Assembly (NCBI RefSeq): GCF_000327385.1
Contig: NW_008707965.1
Coordinates: 500,787-564,786 of the forward strand
Length of the DNA stretch: 64,000 bases
Reading direction: 5' to 3'
Source of the DNA: Lottia gigantea
Lineage: Eukaryota > Mollusca > Gastropoda > Lottiidae
The position numbers and the translations under genes were made by a program. Shown one piece after another: positions 37,540 to 50,385 of the stretch. The notes beneath the pieces were generated by a model that was not told the DNA's origin, made no database searches, and worked only from the letters and a program-made list of their open reading frames with translations. Each line of letters begins with the position of its first letter. Positions within the stretch are counted from its first letter, which is position 1.

Positions 37540-39899
37540 AAGCTTATAAACTAGGCTGATATCTGAACATAGTCTTTTCTAAAATTTTATATGAGGTTAT
37601 ATGCAATAGTTTTTGACATTTTTGTCTGACTTTGATAATTTATGAAATTTGTGTATCTCTGAGCTTGTGTATCAGGCTTTATTTAATATCAGTTTTTATT
37701 GTTATGTTATCAATTGATTTGTCTAATGTTTGTTTTTAACTGTTATTATTATATACTAAAGGCTTAAACCTGCTGTCCATTTTTAGATAATATTCATCAT
37801 TTATTTTTACAACTGTTTGTAATAGCTTGACATTGTGAAGATGTCCCTTTAGATAATATTCACCATGTATTCTTACTCTAGTAGACTCTGCTCAAGTTTC
37901 TAACTTTATTTTCTTGCTCATTTTCCTCTTACAAAATTGTATCATCCAGATTACATGAAACAAAATACATTGGGGCCTTGTTTATCTACACATTTCCGAT
38001 CCCAATAAAATTGTGCTGTTTAATGAATTTCTGGATAGTTGAAACATGCCATGCCATAACTAGATTTATTTCCTTCCTAACTGGACATACGCAACACTTA
38101 AGATACATGCTTGTACTTTGTATATCTCAGTGTCAGATTGAAATGAATATTTTATCAGACAAACATAAGCGAAGAGAAATTTCATATAAGTTGTCTAGTC
38201 ATAATTCATTTTCTCATATAATTCATTCAAATTCATTCCTTCTTTAAATCATGATATCCACCGGTTTATCAAAATATGTTTTATTAGCATCATGTATTGT
38301 GCCAATATCCAAACATTTTATATTCTTAGTATTTATATAATGAATAAACATATTTTATACTATAAATGCCTTTATTCTATCTGAACCATTCCTAAGATAC
38401 TACCTAATCAATATTAATACATATTGACCATTATTGGGATATAAATTGACATTAAATTTCTCATTTGGAACTGTGGTTACTTCAGATGTAAGATATTAAT
38501 ATAAAAAGGTATGTTGTTTTTTTTTTGTTTTTCTTATACAGATGACTTTCTATGATCTAATGAAATTGTTATGCATCTTCTGCTCTGGGTAGTGGGTAAT
38601 TTAATGTTCAGCCAATCATATACCGTGTTCAATGAATGATTTCCTTACTATATATGTGAGTTCTGGTATTCATTGTTACAGTGTTTTTGATTGGTGAGCA
38701 TGGGATCAAATTGTGATGCCAATCATCATTGATAAGACCATCATTTTGAATCGCTTTTGATCAGCATCAAATTGTAAGTTTATGTTAATCTGAAAAAAGA
38801 CATCCTAAAGTGAATGAAAGCTTGACCAAAGTAGAATGGAACTCATGTCAAATCAAATCTATGTAAAGGTATATTGTAATTGAAAAAAAAATCTGTCAAA
38901 TCTTAAGTCTATCTGCGTCCAATTATCTTCACTGAACTTTCAAAAACTCGATTTAGTAGTGTAGTTTCCTAGTTGCAAGTTTGATGGGAGATAATTATAA
39001 AAGCTAAGGACAATAAATAGAGTTTTCTCCCTTAGCCTTAACTTAACATGGAAATTACAAATGAACATAAAATAACAGACGAAACCGCCAATAAATGTTT
39101 AAAAGTAGAAAGGGTTGAAAATACAAAGGAAATTTACTTAAAGATGAATAGGCTGCTGGTCCAAATTTCGGTTTTGATATTTGTCATATTTTTTTTTTTA
39201 AATCTCCAATAAATTCAATTATTCCGACAGGTTCTATAGATCTCAATCTGATTTATCTCAAAAACTTCACTAATGGAAAAACATATTTATTGTAATTAAA
39301 AAAATAATCATTGGTAAATCTAGGCGTCACGCAATTGATCAGACAAATATTTGCTACGGTTCAGAAAAAGTAGCCATTTCTTGTCAAATTATATTGATTG
39401 CTTTTCCATTCACGTCCGAAAGGTCATGTTTTGGGTCAGAGTTGAAAGGTCATGTTGACTTGATGACTTTCATTTTACCCTATTCATTCATTTGCTCTAA
39501 ATTCCCATGAAATATCGCTTGTAATCATGTAGAAGGAATGGATTATTGCCAATATTGCATGAGAAATGCATTGTTTTAAAACATTGTGTTAATTTGTACC
39601 AAATTGTTATTTTTAGACCGAATCGTCAGAGTGCGAGACTGTTAAAAATAGTACCAAAATATGGCGTATGAATATACAAATATAGTTCTTCACAAATCTC
39701 AATAAATTCCAATTAATTTTTATTACTTTGCAAACAAAATGACGAAATCGAATATAAAAATGTATTCTGTCAGGCCCTTTTATATTACGAAACGACGAGC
39801 TAAAAAATTTAAATTTCTCTTGCATTGTGATGAGGTCCTGCATTTTTAGAAGCATTTTACCCCAAAAAGAACATTCTTATTCTAGGATATTTCGACTAT
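37540..39899. other. Downstream flank of OAF; no gene recognised
   Basis: AT-rich sequence with only short spurious frames. From about 39,300 composition becomes slightly more balanced and CpGs reappear, leading to the candidate first exon at 40,156. Confidence 0.4.
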
Positions 39900-40172
39900 T
39901 TTCTGCAGATTTGAGCTTATAAAGTTGTTGATTGAATTGTAAATAGCTCCGTAAAGTATGTGACTGTTAGATTTGGTGTTTCAAACGGAAGTATTTTGCG
40001 AAAAAATCGGAGAAATTTGTGATTCTAAAAACAGATATTTGCCTCATCTTCTTGACAGTTCTGAAATTCGGTCATTCATCTTTCAATGTAAATGGTGAAA
40101 ATTGGCAGAAATCAAATGAATTTGCTGTTGGATTTTAAATATCGATAATATCAGGATGCCTTTACCGGACAG
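39900..40172 (+). other. Candidate 5' UTR and first coding exon (MPLPDR...) of an unidentified gene
   Basis: The segment is richer in CpG than its neighbourhood. It ends in a 17-nt coding stub ATGCCTTTACCGGACAG (40156-40172) abutting a strong donor GTGAGT. That is the pattern of a first exon opening a long intron. I could not find the following exon with confidence, so this remains a guess and no product can be named. Confidence 0.25.
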
Positions 40173-41495
40173 GTGAGTGGATAATTTAATTTCACAGCAA
40201 ATTAACACCTAGGTTAATCAGCATACCTTTACAATGGTTTACTATTTCAGTCATAGCTCACTACACTCACCCAAAATAGCTCAAGTCAGCTTGAGCCAAG
40301 AAATGACAAACACACCATATGCATTTTATATTATCATCATTTGACACTCTAGATGTTATTTCACTAAAACAACAGGTAGAATGATTCCACAAGATCAGAA
40401 ACAAAACTTTTGTCTGCTTTAGCATCATAGCTTATTTTAGAAGCATAAGCTTAATATTATTATAAACCTGGAGTTCCTCAAGGACTAGCCTGTAGCCTTC
40501 ATTGAAAAATGATATAATTACACCCAAAATTGTTATGTAAGACACTCTAAGAAAGACCCTGAGCTTCTATGCTTAAATAATTTTGTAATTACTATACTTC
40601 TCAAAAGCACAAAACATTCATGACATCAAAATCACAGGATATCAAATCTACATAGTTATCGCATAAACAGATCTTGTTAAGGCTAAGGTTATTGCTTAGT
40701 TTTAAGAGAAATGTCGGTAATTTGTAGCAATAACACCATTCTGATTTCCAGTCCGACATTTGTCAGAAAAGTGCTTATACTACTCCAGCCAAATGCTATG
40801 GTAATGTCTATCCCAATATTTGGTAAAAATAAAATACCGGTATCATATAAGTTACACAGAAAAGGCTTAAAAACCTCCTGTGGACCCTGCTTTTAAATAG
40901 GGAGCATTTTTCAAGCTATTTTCTCTGCTGTAGATAACTATTATTAGTGCATTTTTGCTTGAAATTAATCTAGAACACCACACAATATGTCAATGTCAAG
41001 TCAAAACATAAATTATCTTATTAATAAACAAGTATAATTTTTCAAAGGTAATGTTCACAAAATTTACGTTAACGTGACCTATAAGCTTAAATATATGATA
41101 TATACTGCACATATTTGATTTATTTCAATTTCTTAAGATTTAAAGTTTCAAGTTTGTGCCTTTTTTTCATTTTTCAATGTCACTTTACAATTGATGTAGT
41201 ATGCACTATTTTAACAGTGAAAATATTTTGTTATTGTATTACTTTGCAAATATAGCTAGAGGTTAGGCGTAATTAACTGCCGTATGCAAACTGCTTTGCT
41301 TCACATAAACAAGACCCAAAATGTCTCCAAGGCTTGAATAGTTCAGATTATAATTTTATACATTTAAGCTTCTTATTATCAGATGTTGAAGTGAAGTAAT
41401 TTTCACCAATTGTCAAACACTCTATCTACAATGCTGTTTACTTAAAAGAAGCAAATGCCTTGATCAGAAATGAGCTATTATTCCAAAAATTCATT

Positions 41496-41752
41496 AAAGG
41501 GATGAAATATTATTTGTATCGTGGAAACTGATAGCATCAATTTGCAACATACCTATTTTCAATCAGACGTCTGTGGTTCCTGCAATTCCATTAGAACTAA
41601 GTGTTTGATGACATCACAAATAGCAAAATATGCTTATCAAATAAGGCCCGTCGCAATTAGTACTGTCATCAAAATTGATTGAAAATTGATTGGTGCAAAT
41701 TGATGCTATGAGTGTCATGGATACAAATAAAAAATCTAGTTAAACCTCTTTA
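41496..41752. mobile_element. TIR element, long copy of the 22.3-kb family
   Basis: Inner arms ATAGCATCAATTTGCA and (other strand) ATAGCATCAATTTGCACC extend outward through TTATTTGTATC on both sides. The outermost bases are AAAGGGATG on the left and, on the other strand from the right, AAAGAGGTT. It shares CAGACGTCTGTGGTTCC with the 22.3-kb copy. The exact ends and target duplication are uncertain. It has no coding capacity. Confidence 0.6.
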
Positions 41753-44700
41753 CAATCACTAAAACGGTATTTGTTATTGGGATGAAATTGCATTAACCAT
41801 AATAAATAAACACAACACCTAATACATTTCAAGGTATAAATATTATCACCCGAGTTGATTAATTGACCTAATTAGGTGTTACCTGATAATCTAATTAATT
41901 AGATGCCCAGGTATTTTAATTAATAAGTGTATCATTGCAGACCATGATATCACCATGACCTTGAAGCACTGATAAAAATACCATACTGAATTTTCAATAG
42001 TCTCTGATATCTGGTTTAGCTGATTCAGAAAATTAAATTACAGTAGATATTCTTCCTCTTTATGCTGTGCAAAATAATTGACCGTGGAATGATCTGCAGT
42101 AGTATAGACATTGATTTAAGTCATCCATTACAAGTAAAATAGTTCAAAGACCTATTTGCTTTAAGTAGCTTCTAGAAAAATTTAGCTCCTGAAATATTTC
42201 TTGCCTTGAAAGACATTTTTATTGCATTGTCTTAAGATATTTTTCATTCAAAATTAAAAACTTAAAAAAGGATTGAGATCATTTATTACAACGTCTTGAG
42301 CTCCAATAAGCCATTTAAAGATTTTTTTTCCCTACCAAGTATTAAGTTTAAAACTTTGTGGGATGTTTATTAATGTCTTGACACAGATAGATATTACAGC
42401 CCTACTTTTCTTATTTTGTCACTTATGTTTAAACAGTTAAAGCTATGATTTATTCTCAGATATTGACATTATTAAATAGAGTTATCTCCCCTATGTTGTA
42501 TCAATAACCTACTCTTCAGACTAATGTCTTGACTTGAGGTAATTGTTTATTTAGGGATTATCTGGTAGCTCTTCTATCTTTTAAAGGGTTATCTAATCGA
42601 GAGTTGGGTGGTGTATTATGGCATGCCCGGTATGCTACGATTGTGATCTTTCTGTATGAAAGAAAAAGCAACATGGTTATACATGTTCTCCAATAGCAAG
42701 CAATGCTCCACTTAAAATCACTAGATTCACAAATTCACTATCCCTGTCTTATCTGTTTTTCTCAGCTATAAGCTTACTCCACCTACATAAAAATGATTTG
42801 TTCGTCATTAAAGAAATTAGAAGCTTATAAATCCAGCATCTTGGACAAAAAATTGTTTTACTAGTGAGAGTACCCAATTGTTATTCACTTTCCCATTACT
42901 ACATGGGGATTAATTTAGATTTCCCAATCATAATTATCACGAGATATCTCATTTATTGTCATAAAGTTGAGTAAAATTGAGTGATGTTTGACCATCATCC
43001 TGTGTCTTATCTTCTGACTGTTGGAGGTCTTGAAATAAAATATAATATTAAATATTAGAACTGGATAATAATACTTTAGATGTTGATATCAGATGGTAGA
43101 CTTAGATCTTTGATTTGGTGGACTGAACTCAATGACCTTGTCCTGAAGTCAATTTGAAAGTTATATTATCTTCATCAGACTTTGCCCACCTTTTTCTCCA
43201 TATTAAAATATTAGATAAGTTGTGTCTCAGAATCAATTCTTTTTCTTCTTGTTCGGTTAGTTTGCTGAGATAACTCTTTACCCTGACATTGGAAAGTCAA
43301 ACCAGCTGTCCTCAAGATGCACTCCTGATGAGGTTTCTCTATAAGAAATGCATCCATTCTTACCTGTCTGAATAATGAATCTTACTTACCTGTCCTTATG
43401 TGGACTAATAAATGTTTGAATTAATACCAATCAGAGATGAGCCTTAGAATCCTAAACTTAAAATGTTTAGAATATGGTTTCTATCATTATTAACTGTGCT
43501 ATTAAATTTGATTTTATTTGGTTTTAAAGTATACATTCCAAACCTTAGCAAATTTTTTATTACTATTTACATGATGGTATGTGTTCCTACAAAGGTTGAT
43601 ATCTATATAGAAGCTTTATATTCATCATAATCTGCATGTTATGTTTCTGATTTCCTGCCCATTTGACTTTGATTTTCTGTTTCCAGTTAATTGTCAAGAT
43701 ATTCTTTTGCATGTTTATTTTCCTGTTTATTTACATGATTCTTTTCATGTGCTGTTTATGCTCTTTTTTAATTGAGCGAGTAGAGAGCCAAGTTTTATGT
43801 CTCTATTGGTTTATAACAAAGTACCAGTAGTTATATGTTCACCAATTATACTTGTGATATGAACAAATTAATGTAGAAACTCTTTAAGCTGTTTGAATAA
43901 CTTTGTTGTTAAAGCTGCATGTTCACAATCTATTTAACCAATCCTACCTAAATCTCAGAAATGGAATCGGTTGGCTTTTGAAATCAGTAATAGTGTTCAC
44001 AGGTTTATCTTAAAATTTGTACCTTAATCTTATACTTGTATATCCATAATTATCGGTTTAGAAAGTTATGTTGGCGATTCGTCTTTTCAAAAATGGATTT
44101 GCATATAAACTTTTGCTGTCATTTATCACAATCAACCCCTGTATGCTTGTTGGTATAAGATCAGATTATTTTGTTTGTGACAATAATTTGTTGAATGATT
44201 CATGGGTTATTGCCCTTGATGTTTTCTGATTGTGGCAGTAGTTTGCTAAATGGTTCTTATGGAGTTATTGCCATGCAAGAAGCTATTTACTCCCATTATT
44301 TCCCCTTTTTTTCTTGATAACGATGCCAGTATGAGAATGTGAAACATTGAGTTTATAAATGTCAGAAACAGTATATCCATATATCTTGTTCTTCTTAATC
44401 CCAGTGGAATTTGATCAATTGCAGTTGGACTATTTTTACTGCAGGTACTCATAATCTTTTGTACACATAAGCATAATTTTGAAAATTTGTGAATTATGTG
44501 CTCTTGATTAATATAAATGATTTTTCAAAAATTCATAAGTGGCCTAGATTGCTGTGATTACTGCAAAGTCAAGATAATCTGATCTCAAATTACTGTGATA
44601 ATCATTAGCTTATTGTCCTTGAATGAAAAACACCAGCTTAGATGTTGATATTTCCTAGAATTCATCAATCCCTGTCAATTGTTATCTTCAAATATATGCA

Positions 44701-47340
44701 TGTAAATATTTGTCTAGAATGTGTTTGTTTCTCAGAATATCTGTTGTAATCAGACAACTTATCTATTTCAATCGATGTCCGTACTAAAGTCTTAAATGAA
44801 GAGATCATATGAACAGATGCAACCAGTGTCCCAACTGATATTTGCATGAAAAGCTCTTTTGAACAATTGACAATTAGAATATTTAGTCAGTATTTTAGTG
44901 AAGTGAGATAACTGAATGTGTATCCAGGCATTCAATGTTCTCTGTAGAATATGTCAGTAAATATTCTAAACTCCCAAGAGGAAGTAATTAAGCAAAATGA
45001 ATAGATTATTTCAAATTTGTAAAGAAATATATGATAAGTGAAGTCCCGAAGGATGTATATTTATGAGAAATAGACTATAGTTTATATATAGTGGTATATA
45101 AAGTAGAATAGCAGTTAAGATTATTGAACAGTCTGACTATAAACTGTTAAGATCTAATCATAATAAGATAAAGAGAGAAATATGAATAGCATGTCAGACT
45201 AGAGTTGGTTTACACAAACTTCATCAATTGATCAATACCCAATCTTGTATGATGGTAAACCCCACATATTTGAGAATATTTTCAATGTCACAACATGGCA
45301 AAATGAGTTTTCCATCATAAATGTATTTAGATTTTCATCAAAATGAATATTCTATTTAAAATTGACAGTTCAAATCACATGTACATGTGTCTTGTTTCTC
45401 TCTGTTTTATTGAACAAATGATGACTGTTAATATCATGCATTGTGCAAACTAAATGAGAGAAAATTTACTTGAAAACAGGAGCAAGTTGACCAGTTTGGA
45501 GGGACTGACATCAAAGAAGAGTCTAGCTGTTTTGAATGGATGGGACCTTTGTGCTACAGGCATTTGGCAATAAAAAAAAATAGGCTAAAATGTTTTCTAA
45601 TTGCACACTGGTGGGCATTCAGGGCCTGTTCTCAATAACTGGTTCAGAAAAGTCGGATGTAAAACTCCATTTAATTTCATTTTATTCAATATCCAGTTGG
45701 CCAACCCTATTATAAAATCTGACAATAATGCTCTGTGAGGACAATTTCAGCAACATTGAATATCTTTTTAAACTATCAGTCTAGTCATCTATATTTATAT
45801 ACAGTAACAAGGTAATTATTCAGTAGAACTGTTTTTATGTTGAAATAGACAAGGTATGATAGATAGGCTAGTTGAGATATAGAAACATATTAAATATATA
45901 TAATATCATTTGACACCCCATGATAGATGGCTAAATGATTTTATACCTTTATATTGACAGCTAATACAGCCAAAATATCAAGTAATGTGGTATTAGCTTA
46001 TTAATCAATATTGTATTTTGCCATAAATGTTTGCTTCAATAATTCCATACTTTTTTTAAAACATAGTATCTATAGACTTGTCCAATTGAGTTTGAAATTG
46101 AGAATAATTTTGGAAATGTAATCTAAAGAAAACCAATGCAGCCTACTCAATGGGGATTTTATATTCTGTAACCCAGTCAAACCTGTAATGATTTGGTTCT
46201 AGATATCAACAATTGCACAATCCTCAATCAATATCAGTGTTGAATATAGCAACAATAAAACTATATGCAACCTGGCTGTATTTAAAATAGCACAAAATGA
46301 CATAATGTGCAACAGACATCAATATTTACTGTTCATTTGCATATTATTAATTGATATATTGAAAGAAGAAGCAGACTATAGTTCTACCTTTTGTATACTG
46401 TAGGGCAATATACAGTCAGTTTTTACTGTGGTATATCAGCTATAACTCACAGTTTATATGCTTTATATATACTGAATATATTGTGTTTAGAACATGGCGT
46501 CCTCGGTTCAGTGATTTTAGGTCATGTGTTAACCGCCTCCCATTTTTATTCTGAATCATATTCATAACGATAGTTTATAACTTTGTTGTGCTGGTGAGAT
46601 TCAAAACGTGTTTATGGATTAATATTTCTATACGTGTCGTGGATGTTCTAGCTGTTTGTGGTAAAATATTTCAAATTCTGCTTTTTAAAATTTTAGGTTC
46701 TTGAATTTTTTTTATTCTGTTTGAAGTTTTGGTTAATTTTTTCTAATTATTGTGTCTAACAGAAGGCTGTTGTGTGTTAAATCAAAAATATGTTCATTTT
46801 GAAATGGCATGTTATTTTCAGCAAGTTATATTGAACATATTTTAAGGTGTGTCTTTAGTCATTTCGCATTAAAGTTATTGTTGCATTAGTTTTTGTATGT
46901 TCTTGTTTTAGTTTGAGTCTAGATGTTTTTTTCAATATATCTGGAATATAGTTGAAAAAATTGAATGTTAGGTTTACAGTAGTTTGCAAGCAGTTCTAGA
47001 ATATCTAGCTTATGTATATATACTCATAATGGAAGTAAACTCCTTATTCCAGTCAGTTTTGGAGTGGGTATTTCAATTTGCAAGAAATTAATAGATGATG
47101 GATTATTATGTCCACTTGTTGTCTGATAATGGATAATGGAATTCTAGTCAAGTAGAATGGTATATTCAGTTACATAATTTGTGTCCAGGGTATCAAAATC
47201 ACTTGAAATTTGAGTAATATTTTGTCTTGATTGTCACAATGGAAAATACCTTTTGTTCATCGAGTCTGATGGTAAAGTTACTAATGAATTAGAATATTCT
47301 GGAATTGTGATTCACTGATGATTTGAGTAAGCTTATAGGT

Positions 47341-47698
47341 GTCTAAATGAGGCTCCAATCAGCTTGCATTATGGGTTAAGAATATTTCCTTGAGTCAGTC
47401 TTTGCAAATGTTTCATTTATACCCTATGAAACTAGTAAAAAGTATTAGTGAAGTAGTGATCTTTGAAAGTTCTATCGATTTACACATATATTAGTTACCA
47501 TGATACCTCAATTGCAGTCTGAATGAGGCTCCAATCAGCTTGCATTTTGGTTTAGGAAGATTTCCATGAGTGAGTCTTTTTCATGTAAATTTTTCATGTA
47601 TACCCTATAAAAATGGCAAAAATTAAATTATTAGTATCTTTGAAAGTTCTATGATGTACACATATATTAGTTACCATGTAGATATCTCAATTGCAGTC
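47341..47698 (+). repeat. Tandem duplication, two copies of about 180 bp
   Basis: Copies at 47341-47518 and 47519-47698 share AATGAGGCTCCAATCAGC, TATACCCTAT, TTTGAAAGTTCTA, CACATATATTAGTTACCATG and CTCAATTGCAGT in the same order. Divergence is moderate, so the event is not recent. Confidence 0.85.
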
Positions 47699-47984
47699 AA
47701 CATTATCTAAAACAACATATTTATATCTCAAGTAGAAGTGTATTTGTTTAACATATTCAATTACACAAGTCTTCAACTCTCATTATAAAGTTATTTAGGG
47801 AAACAGAATTGTTGTAATGTATTGTGTAGGAAGGCAGATTGTGGGATGGTGATCAGTAACTTGGTGCTCACATTAACCTGATAACTAACTGCAAATTTTG
47901 TTAGATGAAGTCAGATGGAATTGAAGCATTGCCCTCTATCATTGTCCTTCTGAAATACTTCATAGTGTAATTTATTTTTTGGTG

Positions 47985-48210
47985 TAAAGGGGTTGTAAAG
48001 ACGGTTTCTAGTTATATTCTATGTATATCACGGCCAATTATTTGCATCTTCTAATGTCAGATGTCTGTGATTCCTGTAATTTGTGTCCTACATGTAAATA
48101 CACATCAACAGTTTATAAAACATCTTTACAATTTTTTAAATATTGGCCAAGCAGTGAATACACAGGAAGCATATCACACTAAAATTTCATCCTTTTGAGC
48201 AATGAATGTT
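47985..48210. mobile_element. Probable diverged third copy of the TIR family
   Basis: It begins with GTAAAGGGGTTGTAAAG, contains CAGATGTCTGTGATTCCTG (compare CAGACGTCTGTGGTTCCTG in the other copies), and ends near AAATTTCATCCTTTT, the inverted form of the other outer end. The inner arms are poorly preserved. Confidence 0.4.
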
Positions 48211-49720
48211 ACTTTTCTGTATTTAATAGCACAATGTATGTTCCATTAGAGTATGGTTACAAGTTTCTTGTCTAATGATGACTTAATGCATTTCTGTATA
48301 AGAACACCACCATGACATGTTAAGTCTGTTTATGTCAGTTGCTACTATTTTTTACCATTTGAATCATGTATTGCTGAAGGGTATGACTGAGAATGAATTA
48401 TTAAATTAGGTCATTTATTATATTAGTATATTACTTATTATATTAGTGGTAGGGTGTATTGAGACGAGTCTCAATAAAAGCACTGGCCTAGGTCACAAAG
48501 CAATGGATAAGTCTATTAATTATGTGATAATTAGTTAGTCATTAGTATGATTAGTCTGAAACTTAATGACTATAGCATATGATAGCTTTTTACCAAATAA
48601 GGACTGGCTAGCAGAAAGATCCTAGCAGAAAGAAAAATACAGTTTCTGCAAACTGAAAGCTGTTGTATAATAATCATCAAATCATGTTGTATATGACTTC
48701 AATGAGTTGAAAACCTATTGACTAACCTAGCATCTAATAACTATTTTGATTAATTGAAAGCTAGCTAGAGTTACAACTGGAAATTTGTTTCACACCATTA
48801 AATATGAAACCTTTATCAGCCTTTGTTATAGTGACAGATATTAGCTTAATGAAATATATACAAAATAACTGGTTAATCCTTTTTGGTATTCCAAAGTTGA
48901 ATTGGTCAGCAAACAATGCAAAGTTTTTCTGATATCAGCTGTCAGATATCTGTCAAATTTAAGTTTCTGACTAAGTATTTACTAATATCATATCCTATAA
49001 TTACTGTACCATTTACTGTCTGTTAGCCTGACTGTTATTATAATATTATAATATTCACAGTGTATATTGTATGAACTACTAATATGGTATATTGACTAGT
49101 CACAATAACATACAGGATTTTGACTCCAAGGTTTTGATACAGGCTTTTATAATCTATGTATGCTATCTATCAACTCATTCCTGAATAAACTTCCCTTGAA
49201 TGATCTAGGTCAAATGGAATACTGAGTAACAGTAACTAATCCACAAAGAGATTATGAACGTTCTTCAGATTGGAAGGTTTCTAACCAAGTTTTTGATTGA
49301 ATACTAACTAATCAGTTTTATTAACCTTAACCTTCTTCCCTTAAAATGTTGATTTTGGTTAAGTATTATTAATAAATCTGTCTATGAGAACAAGGTTAAC
49401 CTGGAAGAAACTGAAAAATGATAGGATTAAAATGATATAAACTCTTAAGGATCAAAGTCTATGTCAGCAAATTCTCTGTGATGTTTTGTTCATTTCTGAA
49501 TAGAAAGCTTTGAATAAACAATTTCCATTTTGATAATGCCTAGTTCCGTATTCCATCGATTTTTACTTCTTTTCACTCTATTAATCAATATATGGCCATT
49601 ATATATGAACATAAACCATAAAGAAACCTATGTATTCAAATAAACTTTAAACTTATTTTATTTTGAGTTCCAAAATAATGGCAGTGTAGAGTGTCATATT
49701 GAATTTGTCATCTTTCCTTA

Positions 49721-50385
49721 TGCTTAGTTCACACCAACGGCGAATGCCGCGCTTTAAATTGGCTACCAAAGCGCCATCATTTTTTGTTTACTTTTCAAAA
49801 AATATCACGATCTCCTAAGTAATGTTACGCTCTGATAAGCTCCGATACGAATTGGTTACGCTTTGGGGACGAATTATTACCCGATTTGATCAGGCCTTGT
49901 TACGCTTTAAATCACGCTTTGATAAGCTTTATTAAGCTTTGATGCAGTTATGAAGCTTTAAATCACGCTCTGATACGATTATCAAGCTCTGTTGTGCATT
50001 CTTAAGCTCTAAGAATGGAAAATTTCGAAATGGCCGATTTCATGCCGCTCATTGATCAAGTGATGACAGACCGTGAAGACTGGGGTCCCCGCTTTGAATA
50101 AAGCTCTGTTAAGCTTTCCTACGCTTTGAGTCAAGCTTTGCTGAACTTTGTTACGCTTTGTTAAGCTTTGATACGTTCTCGGCGCTTTAATCAATTCGTG
50201 ACTGAGCGCCCAAAATTTTTAAACAGTTTAAAAAATGTTGGCGCTCTTGCCGAATATCCAGCTTTGCTCAAAGCTTTCCAACGATTTATTACGACCCTTT
50301 AGTCGAGCTTTGTTACGCTTTGGTACCGCTTTAATTGTACGCCGCTTTAAAGCGCCATCAATGCACCGTTGGTGTGAACGGAGCA
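49721..50385. mobile_element. 665-bp PIF/Harbinger-type non-autonomous element
   Basis: The termini are TGCTTAGTTCACACCAACGG on the left and TGCTCCGTTCACACCAACGG on the other strand from the right. Similarity continues imperfectly to GCGCTTTAAA about 35 bp in. TTA duplications flank it (49718-49720 and 50386-50388), the PIF/Harbinger target preference. The interior is unusual: about 25 copies of GCTTT or GCTCT, nearly all on the + strand, many as TTACGCTTTG or TTAAGCTTTG. A 28-codon frame sits near the centre. The GC content contrasts with the surroundings. Confidence 0.85.
50015..50101 (+). other. 28-codon open frame in the centre of the Harbinger-type element
   Basis: The frame starts MENFEMADFMPLIDQ and ends DWGPRFE before TAA. 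The start has A at -3 and G at +4. It falls in the only part of the element free of the GCTTT repeats. It could be a relic of a transposon gene start or simply chance. There is no homology evidence. Confidence 0.3.

Larger units (their letters stand above)
40173..49717. other. Long AT-rich stretch without recognisable exons
   Basis: I looked on both strands for frames with splice context and recognisable protein segments and found none. Features inside are a TIR element (41.5 kb), a 180-bp duplication (47.3 kb) and a probable third TIR copy (48.0 kb). A small CpG-containing spot at about 46,490-46,570 includes ATGGCGTCCTCGG but stops after five codons. The stretch may be a long intron or intergenic DNA. 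Confidence 0.45.

Noticed and set aside
46494-46514. ATGGCGTCCTCGG as a possible gene start
   Set aside because: It reads only five codons (MASSV-Q) to TGA with no donor in between.
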